Source of the DNA: Aminobacter aganoensis
GTDB taxonomy: Bacteria; Pseudomonadota; Alphaproteobacteria; Rhizobiales; Rhizobiaceae
Assembly (NCBI RefSeq): GCF_014206975.1
Contig: NZ_JACHOU010000001.1
Span: forward strand, 558,001-622,000
Length of the DNA stretch: 64,000 nt
Reading direction: 5' to 3'
The notes below the pieces were generated by a model, which did no database searches, was not told the DNA's origin, and worked only from the letters and a program-made list of their open reading frames with translations. Position numbers and translations under genes: made by a program. The first letter of the stretch is position 1; the number at the start of each line of letters is the position of its first letter. This document shows positions 55,714 through 64,000 of the stretch, piece by piece.

Positions 55714-56208
55714 TCAGCGATAGGGCGAATCCATAGCGATGTTGCGCGCGATCTCGCGCTCCCACCGGTCGCCATTCGCAAGCAGCTTGTCCTTGTCGTA
55801 GTAAAGCTCCTCGCGCGTTTCCGTCGCGAATTCGAAATTCGGCCCCTCGACGATGGCGTCGACCGGGCATGCTTCCTGGCAGAAGCCGCAATAGATGCAC
55901 TTCACCATGTCGATGTCGTAGCGCACCGTGCGGCGGGTGCCGTCGTTGCGGCGTGGGCCGGCCTCGATGGTGATGGCCTGCGCCGGACAGATCGCCTCGC
56001 ACAGCTTGCAGGCGATGCAGCGCTCTTCGCCGTTGGGATAGCGGCGCAGGGCATGCTCGCCACGGAAGCGCGGGCTGACCGGACCCTTTTCATGCGGATA
56101 GTTCAGCGTCGCCTTGGGCGCGAAGAACTGGCGCATGGACAGGAAGAACGCACCGACGAAGTCCTGCAGCAGCAGCGATTTGGCGGCTTGGGCTAGCGCA
56201 GACATCAT
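55714..56208 (-). CDS. nuoI: NADH-quinone oxidoreductase subunit I
   Basis: This 164-aa subunit carries two [4Fe-4S] clusters (N6a, N6b) bound by [12 protein letters not shown] and [12 protein letters not shown]. It passes electrons toward the quinone site. The first of two ATGs overlaps the nuoH stop by four bases. Confidence 0.95.
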   Translation of the reverse strand: MMSALAQAAKSLLLQDFVGAFFLSMRQFFAPKATLNYPHEKGPVSPRFRGEHALRRYPNGEERCIACKLCEAICPAQAITIEAGPRRNDGTRRTVRYDIDMVKCIYCGFCQEACPVDAIVEGPNFEFATETREELYYDKDKLLANGDRWEREIARNIAMDSPYR

Positions 56209-57248
56209 GCGGCTCCCGAAAGCTTGAGGACGGCGGCGGTGATGACGACCATCGCCAGCGAGATCGGCAGGAACACCTTCCAGCCCAGGCGCATCAGCTG
56301 GTCGTAGCGGTAGCGCGGCACAAAGGACTTCACCATGGCGAACATAAAGAACACCATGCAGACCTTGAGAACGAACCAGATCACGCCTGGAACCCAGGTG
56401 AAGGGTGCGAAGTCGAATGGCGGCAGCCATCCGCCGAGGAACAGGATCGTCGTCAGCGCGCACATCAAAACGATCGCGACATACTCGCCGAGGAAGAACA
56501 GCAGGAACGGCGTCGACGAGTATTCGATCATGTGACCGGCGACGAGTTCCGACTCGGCCTCGACCAGGTCGAAGGGCGGGCGGTTGGTCTCGGCCAGCGC
56601 GGAGATGAAGAAGATCACGAACATCGGGAACAGCACCAGCCAGTTCCAGTCGAGGAACGTGTTCGGCAGGCCAAGCCGCGTGCCGATGCCGTCGCCCTGC
56701 GACAGCACGATGTCGGTCAGGTTCAGCGAGCCGACGGTGAGCAGCACGCAGACGATGACGAAGCCGATCGAGACTTCATAGGACACCATCTGGGCAGCCG
56801 AACGCAGCGCGCCGAGGAACGGATACTTCGAGTTCGAGGCCCAGCCGCCCATGATCACGCCATAGACCTCGAGCGAAGAGATGGCGAAGACATAGAGGAT
56901 GCCGACATTGACGTTGGCGATAGCCCAGCCTTCACTGACCGGAATCACCGCCCATGCCGAGATCGCCAGCACCGCCGAGACGACGGGAGCGAGCAGGAAC
57001 ACGCCCTTGTTGGAGCCTGACGGGATCACCGGCTCCTTGAAGACGAACTTCAAAAGATCGGCGAAGGCCTGGAGCAGGCCCCAGGGACCGACGACGTTCG
57101 GACCGCGGCGCAGCTGTACAGCCGCCCAGATCTTGCGGTCGGCGTAGAGGATGTAGGCGACGAAGATCAGCAGAACGACGATCAGGACGACCGACTTCAG
57201 GAGAATGATCAACGCCGGCAGGACGTAGAAGGAGAAAAAGGTATCCAT
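56205..57248 (-). CDS. nuoH: NADH-quinone oxidoreductase subunit H
   Basis: This 347-aa membrane subunit has about eight helices and forms the quinone chamber. Hallmarks are [22 protein letters not shown] (quoted in part: [11 protein letters not shown]) and [22 protein letters not shown] 57248 matches the family N-terminus. It lies eight bases after nuoG. Confidence 0.95.
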   Translation of the reverse strand: MDTFFSFYVLPALIILLKSVVLIVVLLIFVAYILYADRKIWAAVQLRRGPNVVGPWGLLQAFADLLKFVFKEPVIPSGSNKGVFLLAPVVSAVLAISAWAVIPVSEGWAIANVNVGILYVFAISSLEVYGVIMGGWASNSKYPFLGALRSAAQMVSYEVSIGFVIVCVLLTVGSLNLTDIVLSQGDGIGTRLGLPNTFLDWNWLVLFPMFVIFFISALAETNRPPFDLVEAESELVAGHMIEYSSTPFLLFFLGEYVAIVLMCALTTILFLGGWLPPFDFAPFTWVPGVIWFVLKVCMVFFMFAMVKSFVPRYRYDQLMRLGWKVFLPISLAMVVITAAVLKLSGAA

Positions 57249-57256
57249 GACAGCCC

Positions 57257-59338
57257 TTACTCCGCCGCCTGCTTGAAGCCGTTTTTGGCCAGTGCCGAAC
57301 ACTCGGCCATCACCGCCGACGCGCGCGCGATCGGGTTGGTGAGGTAAAAGTCCTTCACTACCGAGGTGAAGGCTGCCTTGTTCAGGCGGCCGCCGAGCTT
57401 GGCGACCTTGGCGATGTCGTCATTGTCGCCGGCATCGATCTCGTCGATGCGCGCCAGATGCGGGAACTCCGCATAAAGCCTGGCGCGCAGCTGCTGCAGC
57501 GAATCGAAGGGCAGCTTGTGACCGAGCACGTCGGACAGCGCCCGCAGGATCGCCCAGTCTTCCTTGGCCTCGCCCGGCGCGAAGCCGGCGCGGCCGGTCA
57601 CCTGGACGCGGCCCTCGGTGTTCACATAGGTGCCCGACTTCTCGGTGTAGGCAGCACCCGGCAGGATGACATTGGCGCGGTGTGCGCCGGCATCGCCATG
57701 CGTGCCGACATAGACCACGAAGGCGTCGCCGGTCTTGCTGAGGTCGAGCTCGTCGGCGCCGAGCAGGAACAGCACGTCGCTGTCGCCGAGCATGCCGGCA
57801 ACGTTCTTGCCGCCCTCGCCCGGCACGAAGCCGACATCCAGGCCGCCGACGCGGGCGGCCGCGGTGTGGAGCACGGCAAAGCCGTTCCAGTCCGGACGGC
57901 TCGCCTTGACGGCGCCGGCAAGCTTGGCCGCCTGGCCGAGCACGGCCGCACCATCGGTCCGCGCGATCGCGCCCTGACCGACGATGATCAGCGGATGCGA
58001 AGCCTTCTTGAGGACCGAGAAGAACTTGCCGTTGCCTTCGGCCAGATCCTTGAGCGTGTCCGGACCCGAGCCCAGTTGCTCGTAGTCATAGCGGGTGTCG
58101 CCGACCTCGCCGATGACGGCAACCGGCACATTGGCTGCACGCCAATGCTTGCGGATGCGGGCGTTCAGCACCGAAGCCTCGAAGCGCGGGTTGGCGCCGA
58201 TGATCAGGATGGCGTCGGCCTGCTCGATGCCTTCGATGGTCGGGTTGAAGATGTAGCTGGCGCGGCCCAGCGACGGATCGAGTGCTGCACCATCCTGGCG
58301 GCAGTCGATGTTCTTCGAGCCGAGCGACGCGATCAGCTGCTTCAGCGCATACATTTCCTCGGTGGTCGCGAGATCGCCGGCGATGGCGCCGATGCGTTCA
58401 GGCGACGCCTTGGAAACGGCATCCTTGATCGCGGCAAAGGCTTCCGGCCAAGTCGCGGGCGCCAGCTTGCCGCCCTTGCGGACGTAGGGCCGGTCGAGAC
58501 GCTGCGTGCGCAGGCCGTCCCAAATGAAACGGGTCTTGTCGGAGATCCACTCCTCGTTCACCTGCTCGTTGATGCGCGGCATGATGCGCATCACTTCGCG
58601 GCCACGCGTGTCGACGCGGATGGCCGAACCGACGGCATCCATCACGTCGATGGATTCGGTCTTGGTCAGCTCCCACGGACGCGCCTGGAAGGCATAGGGC
58701 TTCGAGGTCAACGCGCCGACCGGGCACAGGTCGATGACGTTGCCCTGCAGCTCGGAGGTCATCGCCTGCTCGAGATAGGTGGTGATCTCGGCGTCCTCGC
58801 CGCGGCCGATCAGGCCGAGCTCGGAAATGCCGGCCACTTCGGTCGTGAAGCGGACGCAGCGCGTGCAGTGGATGCAGCGCGTCATGATCGTCTTGACCAG
58901 CGGGCCGATGTACTTGTCTTCGACCGCGCGCTTGTTTTCGTTGTAGCGCGAGCCGTCGAGGCCGAAAGCCATCGCCTGGTCCTGCAGGTCGCATTCGCCG
59001 CCCTGGTCGCAGATCGGGCAGTCAAGCGGATGGTTGATGAGCAGGAACTCCATCACGCCTTCGCGGGCCTTCTTGACCATCGGCGTGTTGGTGAAGATTT
59101 CCGGCGTCTCGCCGTTCGGACCCGGGCGCAGGTCGCGCACGCCCATGGCGCAGGATGCCGCCGGCTTGGGCGGGCCGCCCTTCACCTCGACAAGGCACAT
59201 GCGGCAGTTGCCGGCAATCGACAGCCGCTCATGGAAGCAGAAGCGCGGCACTTCCGCGCCCGCCTCTTCCGCCGCCTGCAGCAGCGTATAGTGGTCGGGT
59301 ACCGAAATCTCTTTCCCGTCGACCTTAAGCTTTGCCAT
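57257..59338 (-). CDS. nuoG: NADH-quinone oxidoreductase subunit G
   Basis: This 693-aa iron-sulfur subunit has an N-terminal [2Fe-2S] domain ([19 protein letters not shown]), His/Cys ligands for N5 ([18 protein letters not shown]), the N4 Cys set ([12 protein letters not shown]) and a large molybdopterin-oxidoreductase-like domain without cofactor. It carries electrons through the peripheral arm. Confidence 0.95.
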   Translation of the reverse strand: MAKLKVDGKEISVPDHYTLLQAAEEAGAEVPRFCFHERLSIAGNCRMCLVEVKGGPPKPAASCAMGVRDLRPGPNGETPEIFTNTPMVKKAREGVMEFLLINHPLDCPICDQGGECDLQDQAMAFGLDGSRYNENKRAVEDKYIGPLVKTIMTRCIHCTRCVRFTTEVAGISELGLIGRGEDAEITTYLEQAMTSELQGNVIDLCPVGALTSKPYAFQARPWELTKTESIDVMDAVGSAIRVDTRGREVMRIMPRINEQVNEEWISDKTRFIWDGLRTQRLDRPYVRKGGKLAPATWPEAFAAIKDAVSKASPERIGAIAGDLATTEEMYALKQLIASLGSKNIDCRQDGAALDPSLGRASYIFNPTIEGIEQADAILIIGANPRFEASVLNARIRKHWRAANVPVAVIGEVGDTRYDYEQLGSGPDTLKDLAEGNGKFFSVLKKASHPLIIVGQGAIARTDGAAVLGQAAKLAGAVKASRPDWNGFAVLHTAAARVGGLDVGFVPGEGGKNVAGMLGDSDVLFLLGADELDLSKTGDAFVVYVGTHGDAGAHRANVILPGAAYTEKSGTYVNTEGRVQVTGRAGFAPGEAKEDWAILRALSDVLGHKLPFDSLQQLRARLYAEFPHLARIDEIDAGDNDDIAKVAKLGGRLNKAAFTSVVKDFYLTNPIARASAVMAECSALAKNGFKQAAE

Positions 59339-59416
59339 AGCGCCTCAAATCCCGCGGCTAACCCGCATTCCGTCCTGCAAGGGGCGCGGCTTGCGCTGCG
59401 CCCCGAAATCCACAAT

Positions 59417-60127
59417 TCACGCGGCTGAGTTGCCGCCGGCAAGCGTCACCGCCTGCCCGATCCAGTCGTCCCGGCCGATCCGGCCCTTGAAGCCGAGATA
59501 GTCGTCGGCCCAGGCCACTTCTTCCGGCGTCCAGCCGGCGATCTGGCCATAGGTCCAGATGCCGAGACCGTTCAGCACCTGCTCCAGCTTCGGCCCGATG
59601 CCGGAGATAGCCTTCAGATCGTCAGCCGCTTCCGGCCGTTCGATCGAAGCCGGCTGCCTGAAATCCTCGGGCTGGATGCCCGCCGGCGCTGCTTCGACCC
59701 CGGCAGCCTCGACACCCATCGGATCGGTCGCAGCGACAACCGCCGGCTTCGCCTCGGCCTTCTCCAGCTTGCGCGCCAGCGTCTTCACCTCGGCGATCAG
59801 CGACGCGGTCGAGGCCGCATCCCTCTTCGCAGTCGTCTCGCGCACCGGCTTGGCTTGCGTCGCACCGGTGAAATCGCCGAAGTCTGGCGAAAACAGGCGC
59901 TGCGCCGCCTCTGACGCACCGGTCACGGCCCCGATCCAGACGCCCATGGCGTGACTGGCGAGGCCGACACTCAGTGCGGAAGCAGCAGCGATTCCAGCGG
60001 CGGGGTGCACCATGAGGTTCGCCGTACCGCCAAACTCCTTGGGCAGCATCGCCACGAAGTCCCTGTTCATCTGCTCCAAACGTTCCATCTCAGGCACTGC
60101 ACTTTCGGGAATGGGAAATGTCGACAT
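59417..60127 (-). CDS. helix-hairpin-helix domain protein encoded between nuoF and nuoG
   Basis: This 236-aa protein has an N-terminal region (1-80) with a hydrophobic Ala/Gly-rich segment, a coiled-coil-prone middle (TASLIAEVKTLARKLEKAEAK) and a C-terminal domain at 169-230 (DDLKAISGIGPKLEQVLNGL ... FKGRIGRDDWIGQA). That domain is nearly the same as the C-terminal extension of NuoE in this operon, a helix-hairpin-helix fold of the COG3743 type also known as an extension of rhizobial ribosomal protein L21. AAGGAG lies eight bases before the ATG. The role is unknown; it may be an accessory or assembly factor of complex I. Confidence 0.82.
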   Translation of the reverse strand: MSTFPIPESAVPEMERLEQMNRDFVAMLPKEFGGTANLMVHPAAGIAAASALSVGLASHAMGVWIGAVTGASEAAQRLFSPDFGDFTGATQAKPVRETTAKRDAASTASLIAEVKTLARKLEKAEAKPAVVAATDPMGVEAAGVEAAPAGIQPEDFRQPASIERPEAADDLKAISGIGPKLEQVLNGLGIWTYGQIAGWTPEEVAWADDYLGFKGRIGRDDWIGQAVTLAGGNSAA

Positions 60128-60213
60128 TGATAGCTCCTTGTCGCCTTCGCCGTTCGCCTCTGCCTCGTCGTTTCCTGTTTCGGACCTTTGGCCCGCACTT
60201 TCTGACTTAACCC

Positions 60214-61521
60214 TTACTCCGCCGCCACCAGCACCGGCTCGGCGCGGTGCGAATTGCGCGAAAACTCGTCGATGCGCCGCTCGATCTCGGGGCGGAAGTT
60301 GCGGATCAGGCCCTGGATCGGCCATGCGGCCGCATCGCCCAGCGCGCAGATCGTGTGGCCTTCCACCTGCTTGGTGACGTCGAGCAGCATGTCGATCTCG
60401 CGCTTGTGCGCTTCGCCGCGCACCAGGCGCTCCATCACGCGCCACATCCAGCCGGTGCCTTCGCGGCACGGCGTGCACTGGCCGCAGCTCTCGTGCTTGA
60501 AGAAGTAGCTGAGGCGCGCGATCGCCTTCACGATGTCGGTCGACTTGTCCATGACGATCACGGCAGCCGTTCCGAACGACGACTTGCGCTCGCGCAGGCC
60601 GTCGAAATCCATCGGGCAGTCGATGATGTCCTCGGCCTTGACCACCGGGCAGGACGCGCCGCCGGGGATCACCGCCAACAGATTGTCCCAGCCGCCGCGA
60701 ATGCCGCCGCCATGCTTTTCCACCAGCTCGCGGAAGGTGATGCCCATGGCCTCTTCGACGGTGCAGGGCGTGTTGACGTGGCCGACCAGCATGAACAGCT
60801 TGGTGCCGACATTGTTCGGACGGCCGATGCCGGAGAACCAGGCAGCGCCACGGCGCAGGATGGTCGGCGCAACGGCGATCGACTCGACGTTGTTGACCGT
60901 CGTCGGGCAGCCATAGAGGCCGACATTGGCCGGGAACGGCGGCTTGAGGCGCGGCTGGCCCTTCTTGCCCTCGAGGCTTTCCAGCAGGGCGGTTTCTTCG
61001 CCGCAGATATAGGCGCCGGCGCCGTGATGGACGTAGATGTCGAAATCGTAGCCGTTCTTGTTGTTCTTGCCGATCAGCTTGGCCTCATAGGCCTCGTCGA
61101 TGGCGCGCTGCAGCGCTTCGCGCTCGCGGATGAACTCGCCGCGCACGTAGATGTAGGCGGCCACCGCACCCATGGCGAAACCGGCAAGCAGGCAGCCTTC
61201 GACCAGCGTATGCGGGTCATGGCGCAGGATGTCGCGGTCCTTGCAGGTGCCCGGCTCGGATTCGTCGGCGTTGACGACGAGATAGGACGGGCGACCATCG
61301 GGGTTGCTCTTGGGCATGAACGACCACTTCAGACCGGTCGGGAAGCCGGCGCCGCCGCGGCCGCGAAGGCCCGAAGCCTTCATCTCGTTGATGATCCACT
61401 CGCGGCCCTTTTCGATCAGGCCGGCGGTGCCGTCCCAATGGCCACGCGCCATCGCCCCGGCCAGCGACTGGTCGAAGCGGCCGTAGATGTTGGTAAAGAT
61501 GCGGTCCTTGTCTTCAAGCAT
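60214..61521 (-). CDS. nuoF: NADH-quinone oxidoreductase subunit F
   Basis: This 435-aa subunit binds NADH and FMN ([16 protein letters not shown], then [15 protein letters not shown]) and the [4Fe-4S] cluster N3 ([12 protein letters not shown] plus a later Cys in HTICALGD). It is the electron entry point of complex I. It is 12 bases after nuoE. Confidence 0.95.
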   Translation of the reverse strand: MLEDKDRIFTNIYGRFDQSLAGAMARGHWDGTAGLIEKGREWIINEMKASGLRGRGGAGFPTGLKWSFMPKSNPDGRPSYLVVNADESEPGTCKDRDILRHDPHTLVEGCLLAGFAMGAVAAYIYVRGEFIREREALQRAIDEAYEAKLIGKNNKNGYDFDIYVHHGAGAYICGEETALLESLEGKKGQPRLKPPFPANVGLYGCPTTVNNVESIAVAPTILRRGAAWFSGIGRPNNVGTKLFMLVGHVNTPCTVEEAMGITFRELVEKHGGGIRGGWDNLLAVIPGGASCPVVKAEDIIDCPMDFDGLRERKSSFGTAAVIVMDKSTDIVKAIARLSYFFKHESCGQCTPCREGTGWMWRVMERLVRGEAHKREIDMLLDVTKQVEGHTICALGDAAAWPIQGLIRNFRPEIERRIDEFSRNSHRAEPVLVAAE

Positions 61522-61532
61522 GATTACGCTCC

Positions 61533-62639
61533 TCAGACCGGCTTCTTGCCGAAGACGCGGATGTATTCGGCCACACCACCCTTGGCGAGCGCCTTGGCCT
61601 GCTTGACCCAGTCGTCACGTTCGATGCGACCCTTGAAATTCAGATAGCCGTCGACCCATTCGCGCTCAGCCTTCTTCCACGAAGCCACCTGGGCAAACGT
61701 GAAGATACCGAGCTCGTGCAGGGTGCCCTCGATCTTCGGGCCGACGCCCGAAATCAGCTTGAGATCGTCGACGGCAACCGGACGGGCGATGCCGACCGGG
61801 CGGTTCTTGTCTTCGAGCGAAGGCTTCGGCGCAGCGACGCTTGCTGCCTTCTCGGCGGCCGGTGCTGCCTTGACCTTCGACGGGGTCTTCACCGCCGGGC
61901 TGGTCTCGATCGCGTCGGTCTTCGGCTTGGCTGCGTTCGACGGCGGAACGGTCGCCTCCACCACGGCTGCCTTGGCGGCCTTGGAAGCAGCCTTGGCTTC
62001 CTTGTCGCGGGTCGTCTTGAGAACGCCCTTCTCTTCCTTGAGCGACGTGAACCCGGTCAGCGGCGCGGAGTACACGCGGCCGGTCTGCGGGCCGGTCTTG
62101 ACCTGCTCGCCCTTGCCGGCTTCGAACTGGTCGATGATCTCGCCCAGGCGCTCGGGCGTCAGGTCCTCATAGGTGTCCTTGAAGATCATGACCATCGGTG
62201 CGTTCACGCAGGCGCCGAGGCACTCGACCTCTTCCCACGACAGCGTGCCCGCCTCGTTGGTGTGGAACTGGTCGTGATGGATCTTCGAGCGGCAGACATC
62301 CATCAGTTCTTCCGAGCCGCGCAGCATGCAGGGCGTGGTGCCGCACACCTGGATATGGGCGCGCGTGCCCACAGGCTTGAGCTGGAACTGCGTGTAGAAG
62401 GTCGCGACTTCGAGGGCGCGGATATAGGGCATGCCGAGCATATCGGCGACATGCTCGATGGCAGCCTTCGTCACCCAGCCGTCCTGCTCCTGCGCAAGCA
62501 TGAGCAGCGGGATGACGGCCGACTGTTCGCGGCCCTTGGGGTACTTCTTGATCCAGGTCTTGGCCTGCGCCGTGAATGCCTTGTTGAAGGCGAAGGACGC
62601 TGGCTGGACGCTGGCTTCTGCGAGACGGCGGACTGACAT
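61533..62639 (-). CDS. nuoE: NADH-quinone oxidoreductase subunit E with C-terminal HhH extension
   Basis: This 368-aa protein is about twice the length of E. coli NuoE (166 aa). The N-terminal half is the thioredoxin-like domain holding [2Fe-2S] N1a through Cys99, Cys104, Cys140 and Cys144. Residues 205-285 are a low-complexity Lys/Ala-rich linker. Residues 291-352 ([20 protein letters not shown] ... [14 protein letters not shown]) are a helix-hairpin-helix domain also present in the 59417-60127 protein. The extension is not needed for electron transfer in other bacteria. It starts one base after the nuoD stop. Confidence 0.94.
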   Translation of the reverse strand: MSVRRLAEASVQPASFAFNKAFTAQAKTWIKKYPKGREQSAVIPLLMLAQEQDGWVTKAAIEHVADMLGMPYIRALEVATFYTQFQLKPVGTRAHIQVCGTTPCMLRGSEELMDVCRSKIHHDQFHTNEAGTLSWEEVECLGACVNAPMVMIFKDTYEDLTPERLGEIIDQFEAGKGEQVKTGPQTGRVYSAPLTGFTSLKEEKGVLKTTRDKEAKAASKAAKAAVVEATVPPSNAAKPKTDAIETSPAVKTPSKVKAAPAAEKAASVAAPKPSLEDKNRPVGIARPVAVDDLKLISGVGPKIEGTLHELGIFTFAQVASWKKAEREWVDGYLNFKGRIERDDWVKQAKALAKGGVAEYIRVFGKKPV

Positions 62640-63830
62640 TTAGCGGTCGACCTCACCAAACACGATGTCGAGGGAGCCGAGAACGGCCGAGATATCCGCG
62701 AGCATGTGGCCGCGGCACAGGAAATCCATCGCCTGGAGATGGGCGAAACCCGGTGCGCGCAGCTTGCAGCGGTATGGTTTGTTGGTGCCGTCGGAGACAA
62801 GGAACACGCCGAACTCGCCCTTCGGCGCTTCGACGGCCGCATAGACTTCGCCGGCGGGCACGCGGTAGCCTTCGGTGTAGAGCTTGAAGTGATGGATCAG
62901 CGATTCCATCGACCGCTTCATCGCCTGGCGCTTCGGCGGAACCACCTTGCCGTCCATGTTGGACACCGGGCCGGTGCTTTCCTTGCCGAGCAGCAGATCG
63001 ACGCACTGGCGCATGATGCTCGCCGACTGGCGCATCTCTTCCATGCGGATGAGGTAGCGGTCGTAGCAGTCGCCGTTCTTGCCGATCGGAATGTCGAAAT
63101 CCATCTCCGAGTAGCACTCGTAGGGCTGGCTCTTGCGCAGGTCCCAGGCAGCGCCCGAACCGCGCACCATCACGCCCGAGAAGCCCCAGGCCCAGGCGTC
63201 GTCGAGCGACACCACGCCGATGTCGACGTTGCGCTGCTTGAAGATGCGGTTGGGGGTCAGCAGGTCGTCGAGGTTCTTCACCGTCTGCAGGAACGGATCG
63301 ATCCATTTGCCGATGTCTTCGACCAGCTTCTGCGGCAGGTCCTGATGGACGCCGCCCGGACGGAAGTAGGCTGCGTGCATGCGCGCGCCGCAGGCCCGCT
63401 CATAAAACACCATCAGCTTTTCGCGCTCTTCGAAGCCCCACAGCGGCGGGGTCAGCGCGCCGACGTCCATCGCCTGCGTCGTGACGTTGAGCAGATGCGA
63501 CAGGATGCGGCCGATCTCGGAAAACAGCACGCGGATGATCTGGCCGCGCTTCGGCACCTCGATGCCGAGCAGGCGCTCGACCGCGAGAGCAAAAGCGTGC
63601 TCCTGGTTCATCGGCGCGACATAGTCGAGCCGGTCGAAATAGGGCACGGCCTGCAGGTAGGTCTTCTGCTCGATCAGCTTTTCGGTGCCGCGGTGCAAAA
63701 GGCCGATATGCGGATCGACGCGATCGACGACTTCGCCGTCGAGCTCGAGCACCAGGCGCAGCACGCCGTGCGCTGCCGGGTGCTGCGGACCGAAGTTGAT
63801 GTTGAAGTTGCGGACGGAGGTTTCAGCCAT
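62640..63830 (-). CDS. nuoD: NADH-quinone oxidoreductase subunit D
   Basis: This 396-aa 49-kDa-type subunit starts [19 protein letters not shown], whose His residues line the quinone site, and has [11 protein letters not shown] and the conserved Tyr near the N-terminal region. It is a separate gene from nuoC, as in most alphaproteobacteria and unlike the E. coli nuoCD fusion. Confidence 0.95.
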   Translation of the reverse strand: MAETSVRNFNINFGPQHPAAHGVLRLVLELDGEVVDRVDPHIGLLHRGTEKLIEQKTYLQAVPYFDRLDYVAPMNQEHAFALAVERLLGIEVPKRGQIIRVLFSEIGRILSHLLNVTTQAMDVGALTPPLWGFEEREKLMVFYERACGARMHAAYFRPGGVHQDLPQKLVEDIGKWIDPFLQTVKNLDDLLTPNRIFKQRNVDIGVVSLDDAWAWGFSGVMVRGSGAAWDLRKSQPYECYSEMDFDIPIGKNGDCYDRYLIRMEEMRQSASIMRQCVDLLLGKESTGPVSNMDGKVVPPKRQAMKRSMESLIHHFKLYTEGYRVPAGEVYAAVEAPKGEFGVFLVSDGTNKPYRCKLRAPGFAHLQAMDFLCRGHMLADISAVLGSLDIVFGEVDR

Positions 63831-63839
63831 GTCGCCGCC

Positions 63840-64000
63840 TCAATTCGTCTTGGCTTTTTCGTCGCCCGGCAGCACGTATTCGGTGCCTTCCCAGGGAGAC
63901 AAAAAGTCGAAATTGCGGAATTCCTGCTTGAGCTCGACCGGCTCGTAAACGACGCGCTTCTGCTCGTCGTCGTAGCGAACCTCGACGAAACCGGTGAGCG
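63840..64000 (-). CDS. nuoC: NADH-quinone oxidoreductase subunit C, C-terminal part
   Basis: The last 53 codons before a TGA (63842-63840) are visible, including [20 protein letters not shown] and [20 protein letters not shown]. They match the C-terminus of the 30-kDa subunit that follows nuoB. The rest lies outside the window. It ends nine bases before nuoD starts. Confidence 0.93.
   Translation of the reverse strand, partial: LTGFVEVRYDDEQKRVVYEPVELKQEFRNFDFLSPWEGTEYVLPGDEKAKTN

Overview
The window is high-GC chromosomal DNA of an alphaproteobacterium of the order Hyphomicrobiales, most like Mesorhizobium, Aminobacter or another Phyllobacteriaceae member. The evidence is the gene order nuoC-nuoD-nuoE-nuoF-(HhH protein)-nuoG-nuoH-nuoI-nuoJ-nuoK-nuoL-nuoM-nuoN-birA-rnj-mce-DUF1467-proS-lolC-lolD, a short prolyl-tRNA synthetase without an editing insert, aerobic-type cobalamin genes, heterotetrameric sarcosine oxidase and GTTC-N7-GTTC LexA boxes. 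No phage genes, transposases, CRISPR arrays or rRNA genes were seen. Genus assignment is inference.

Left part (1-8.5 kb, minus strand). The start of a flavin-dependent N-methyl amino-acid dehydrogenase is cut by the window edge. Next comes a tightly overlapped six-gene operon: a HAD-UbiA fusion resembling decaprenyl-phosphoryl-phosphoribose synthase, a DprE1-like FAD oxidase, a four-helix SMR/ArnE-like transporter, an extended SDR, a class III aminotransferase and a polytopic membrane protein. I read it as making, flipping and probably transferring a polyprenyl-phosphate-linked (amino)pentose. A small secreted protein and an 826-aa MscS-type channel follow.

Catabolic island (11.7-27 kb, plus strand). 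soxBDAG (heterotetrameric sarcosine oxidase) is followed by SRPBCC and RidA-like genes, a convergent nitroreductase, an XRE-cupin regulator with a TTG start, two FAD/GcvT dehydrogenases flanking a HAD hydrolase and an aminotransferase, and a creatininase-family amidohydrolase. Together these suggest oxidation of N-methylated glycine derivatives, with one-carbon units passed to tetrahydrofolate.

Cobalamin block (27-32 kb). A cobalamin riboswitch precedes cbtB-cbtA-cobP-cobO on the minus strand. cobC and a phosphatase-like gene form a second minus-strand unit whose start overlaps the divergent cobD/cbiB start. REP-like palindromes sit in two convergent gaps (about 27.1 and 34.5 kb).

Middle (32-42.5 kb). 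It holds a ChaC homologue, a DUF1624 membrane protein, an isoprenylcysteine methyltransferase-like protein, a GnyR/LiuR-like MerR regulator, an MgtE magnesium channel, a heavy-metal MerR regulator with a recognisable promoter divergent from a P-type ATPase with a histidine-rich linker, two small unknown proteins, tRNA-Leu(GAG), lipB, and a 28-codon membrane peptide preceded by three tandem LexA half-sites. The last is the most striking new candidate, because its size, topology and SOS control recall SidA of Caulobacter.

Right part (42.6-64 kb, minus strand). lolD, lolC, proS, DUF1467, mce, rnj and birA lead into the respiratory complex I operon from nuoN to nuoC (cut by the edge). The ~520-nt gap upstream of proS holds a candidate small RNA on the plus strand, with a promoter and a perfect intrinsic terminator. 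A helix-hairpin-helix domain occurs twice in the complex I operon: fused to the NuoE C-terminus and in a separate protein encoded between nuoF and nuoG.
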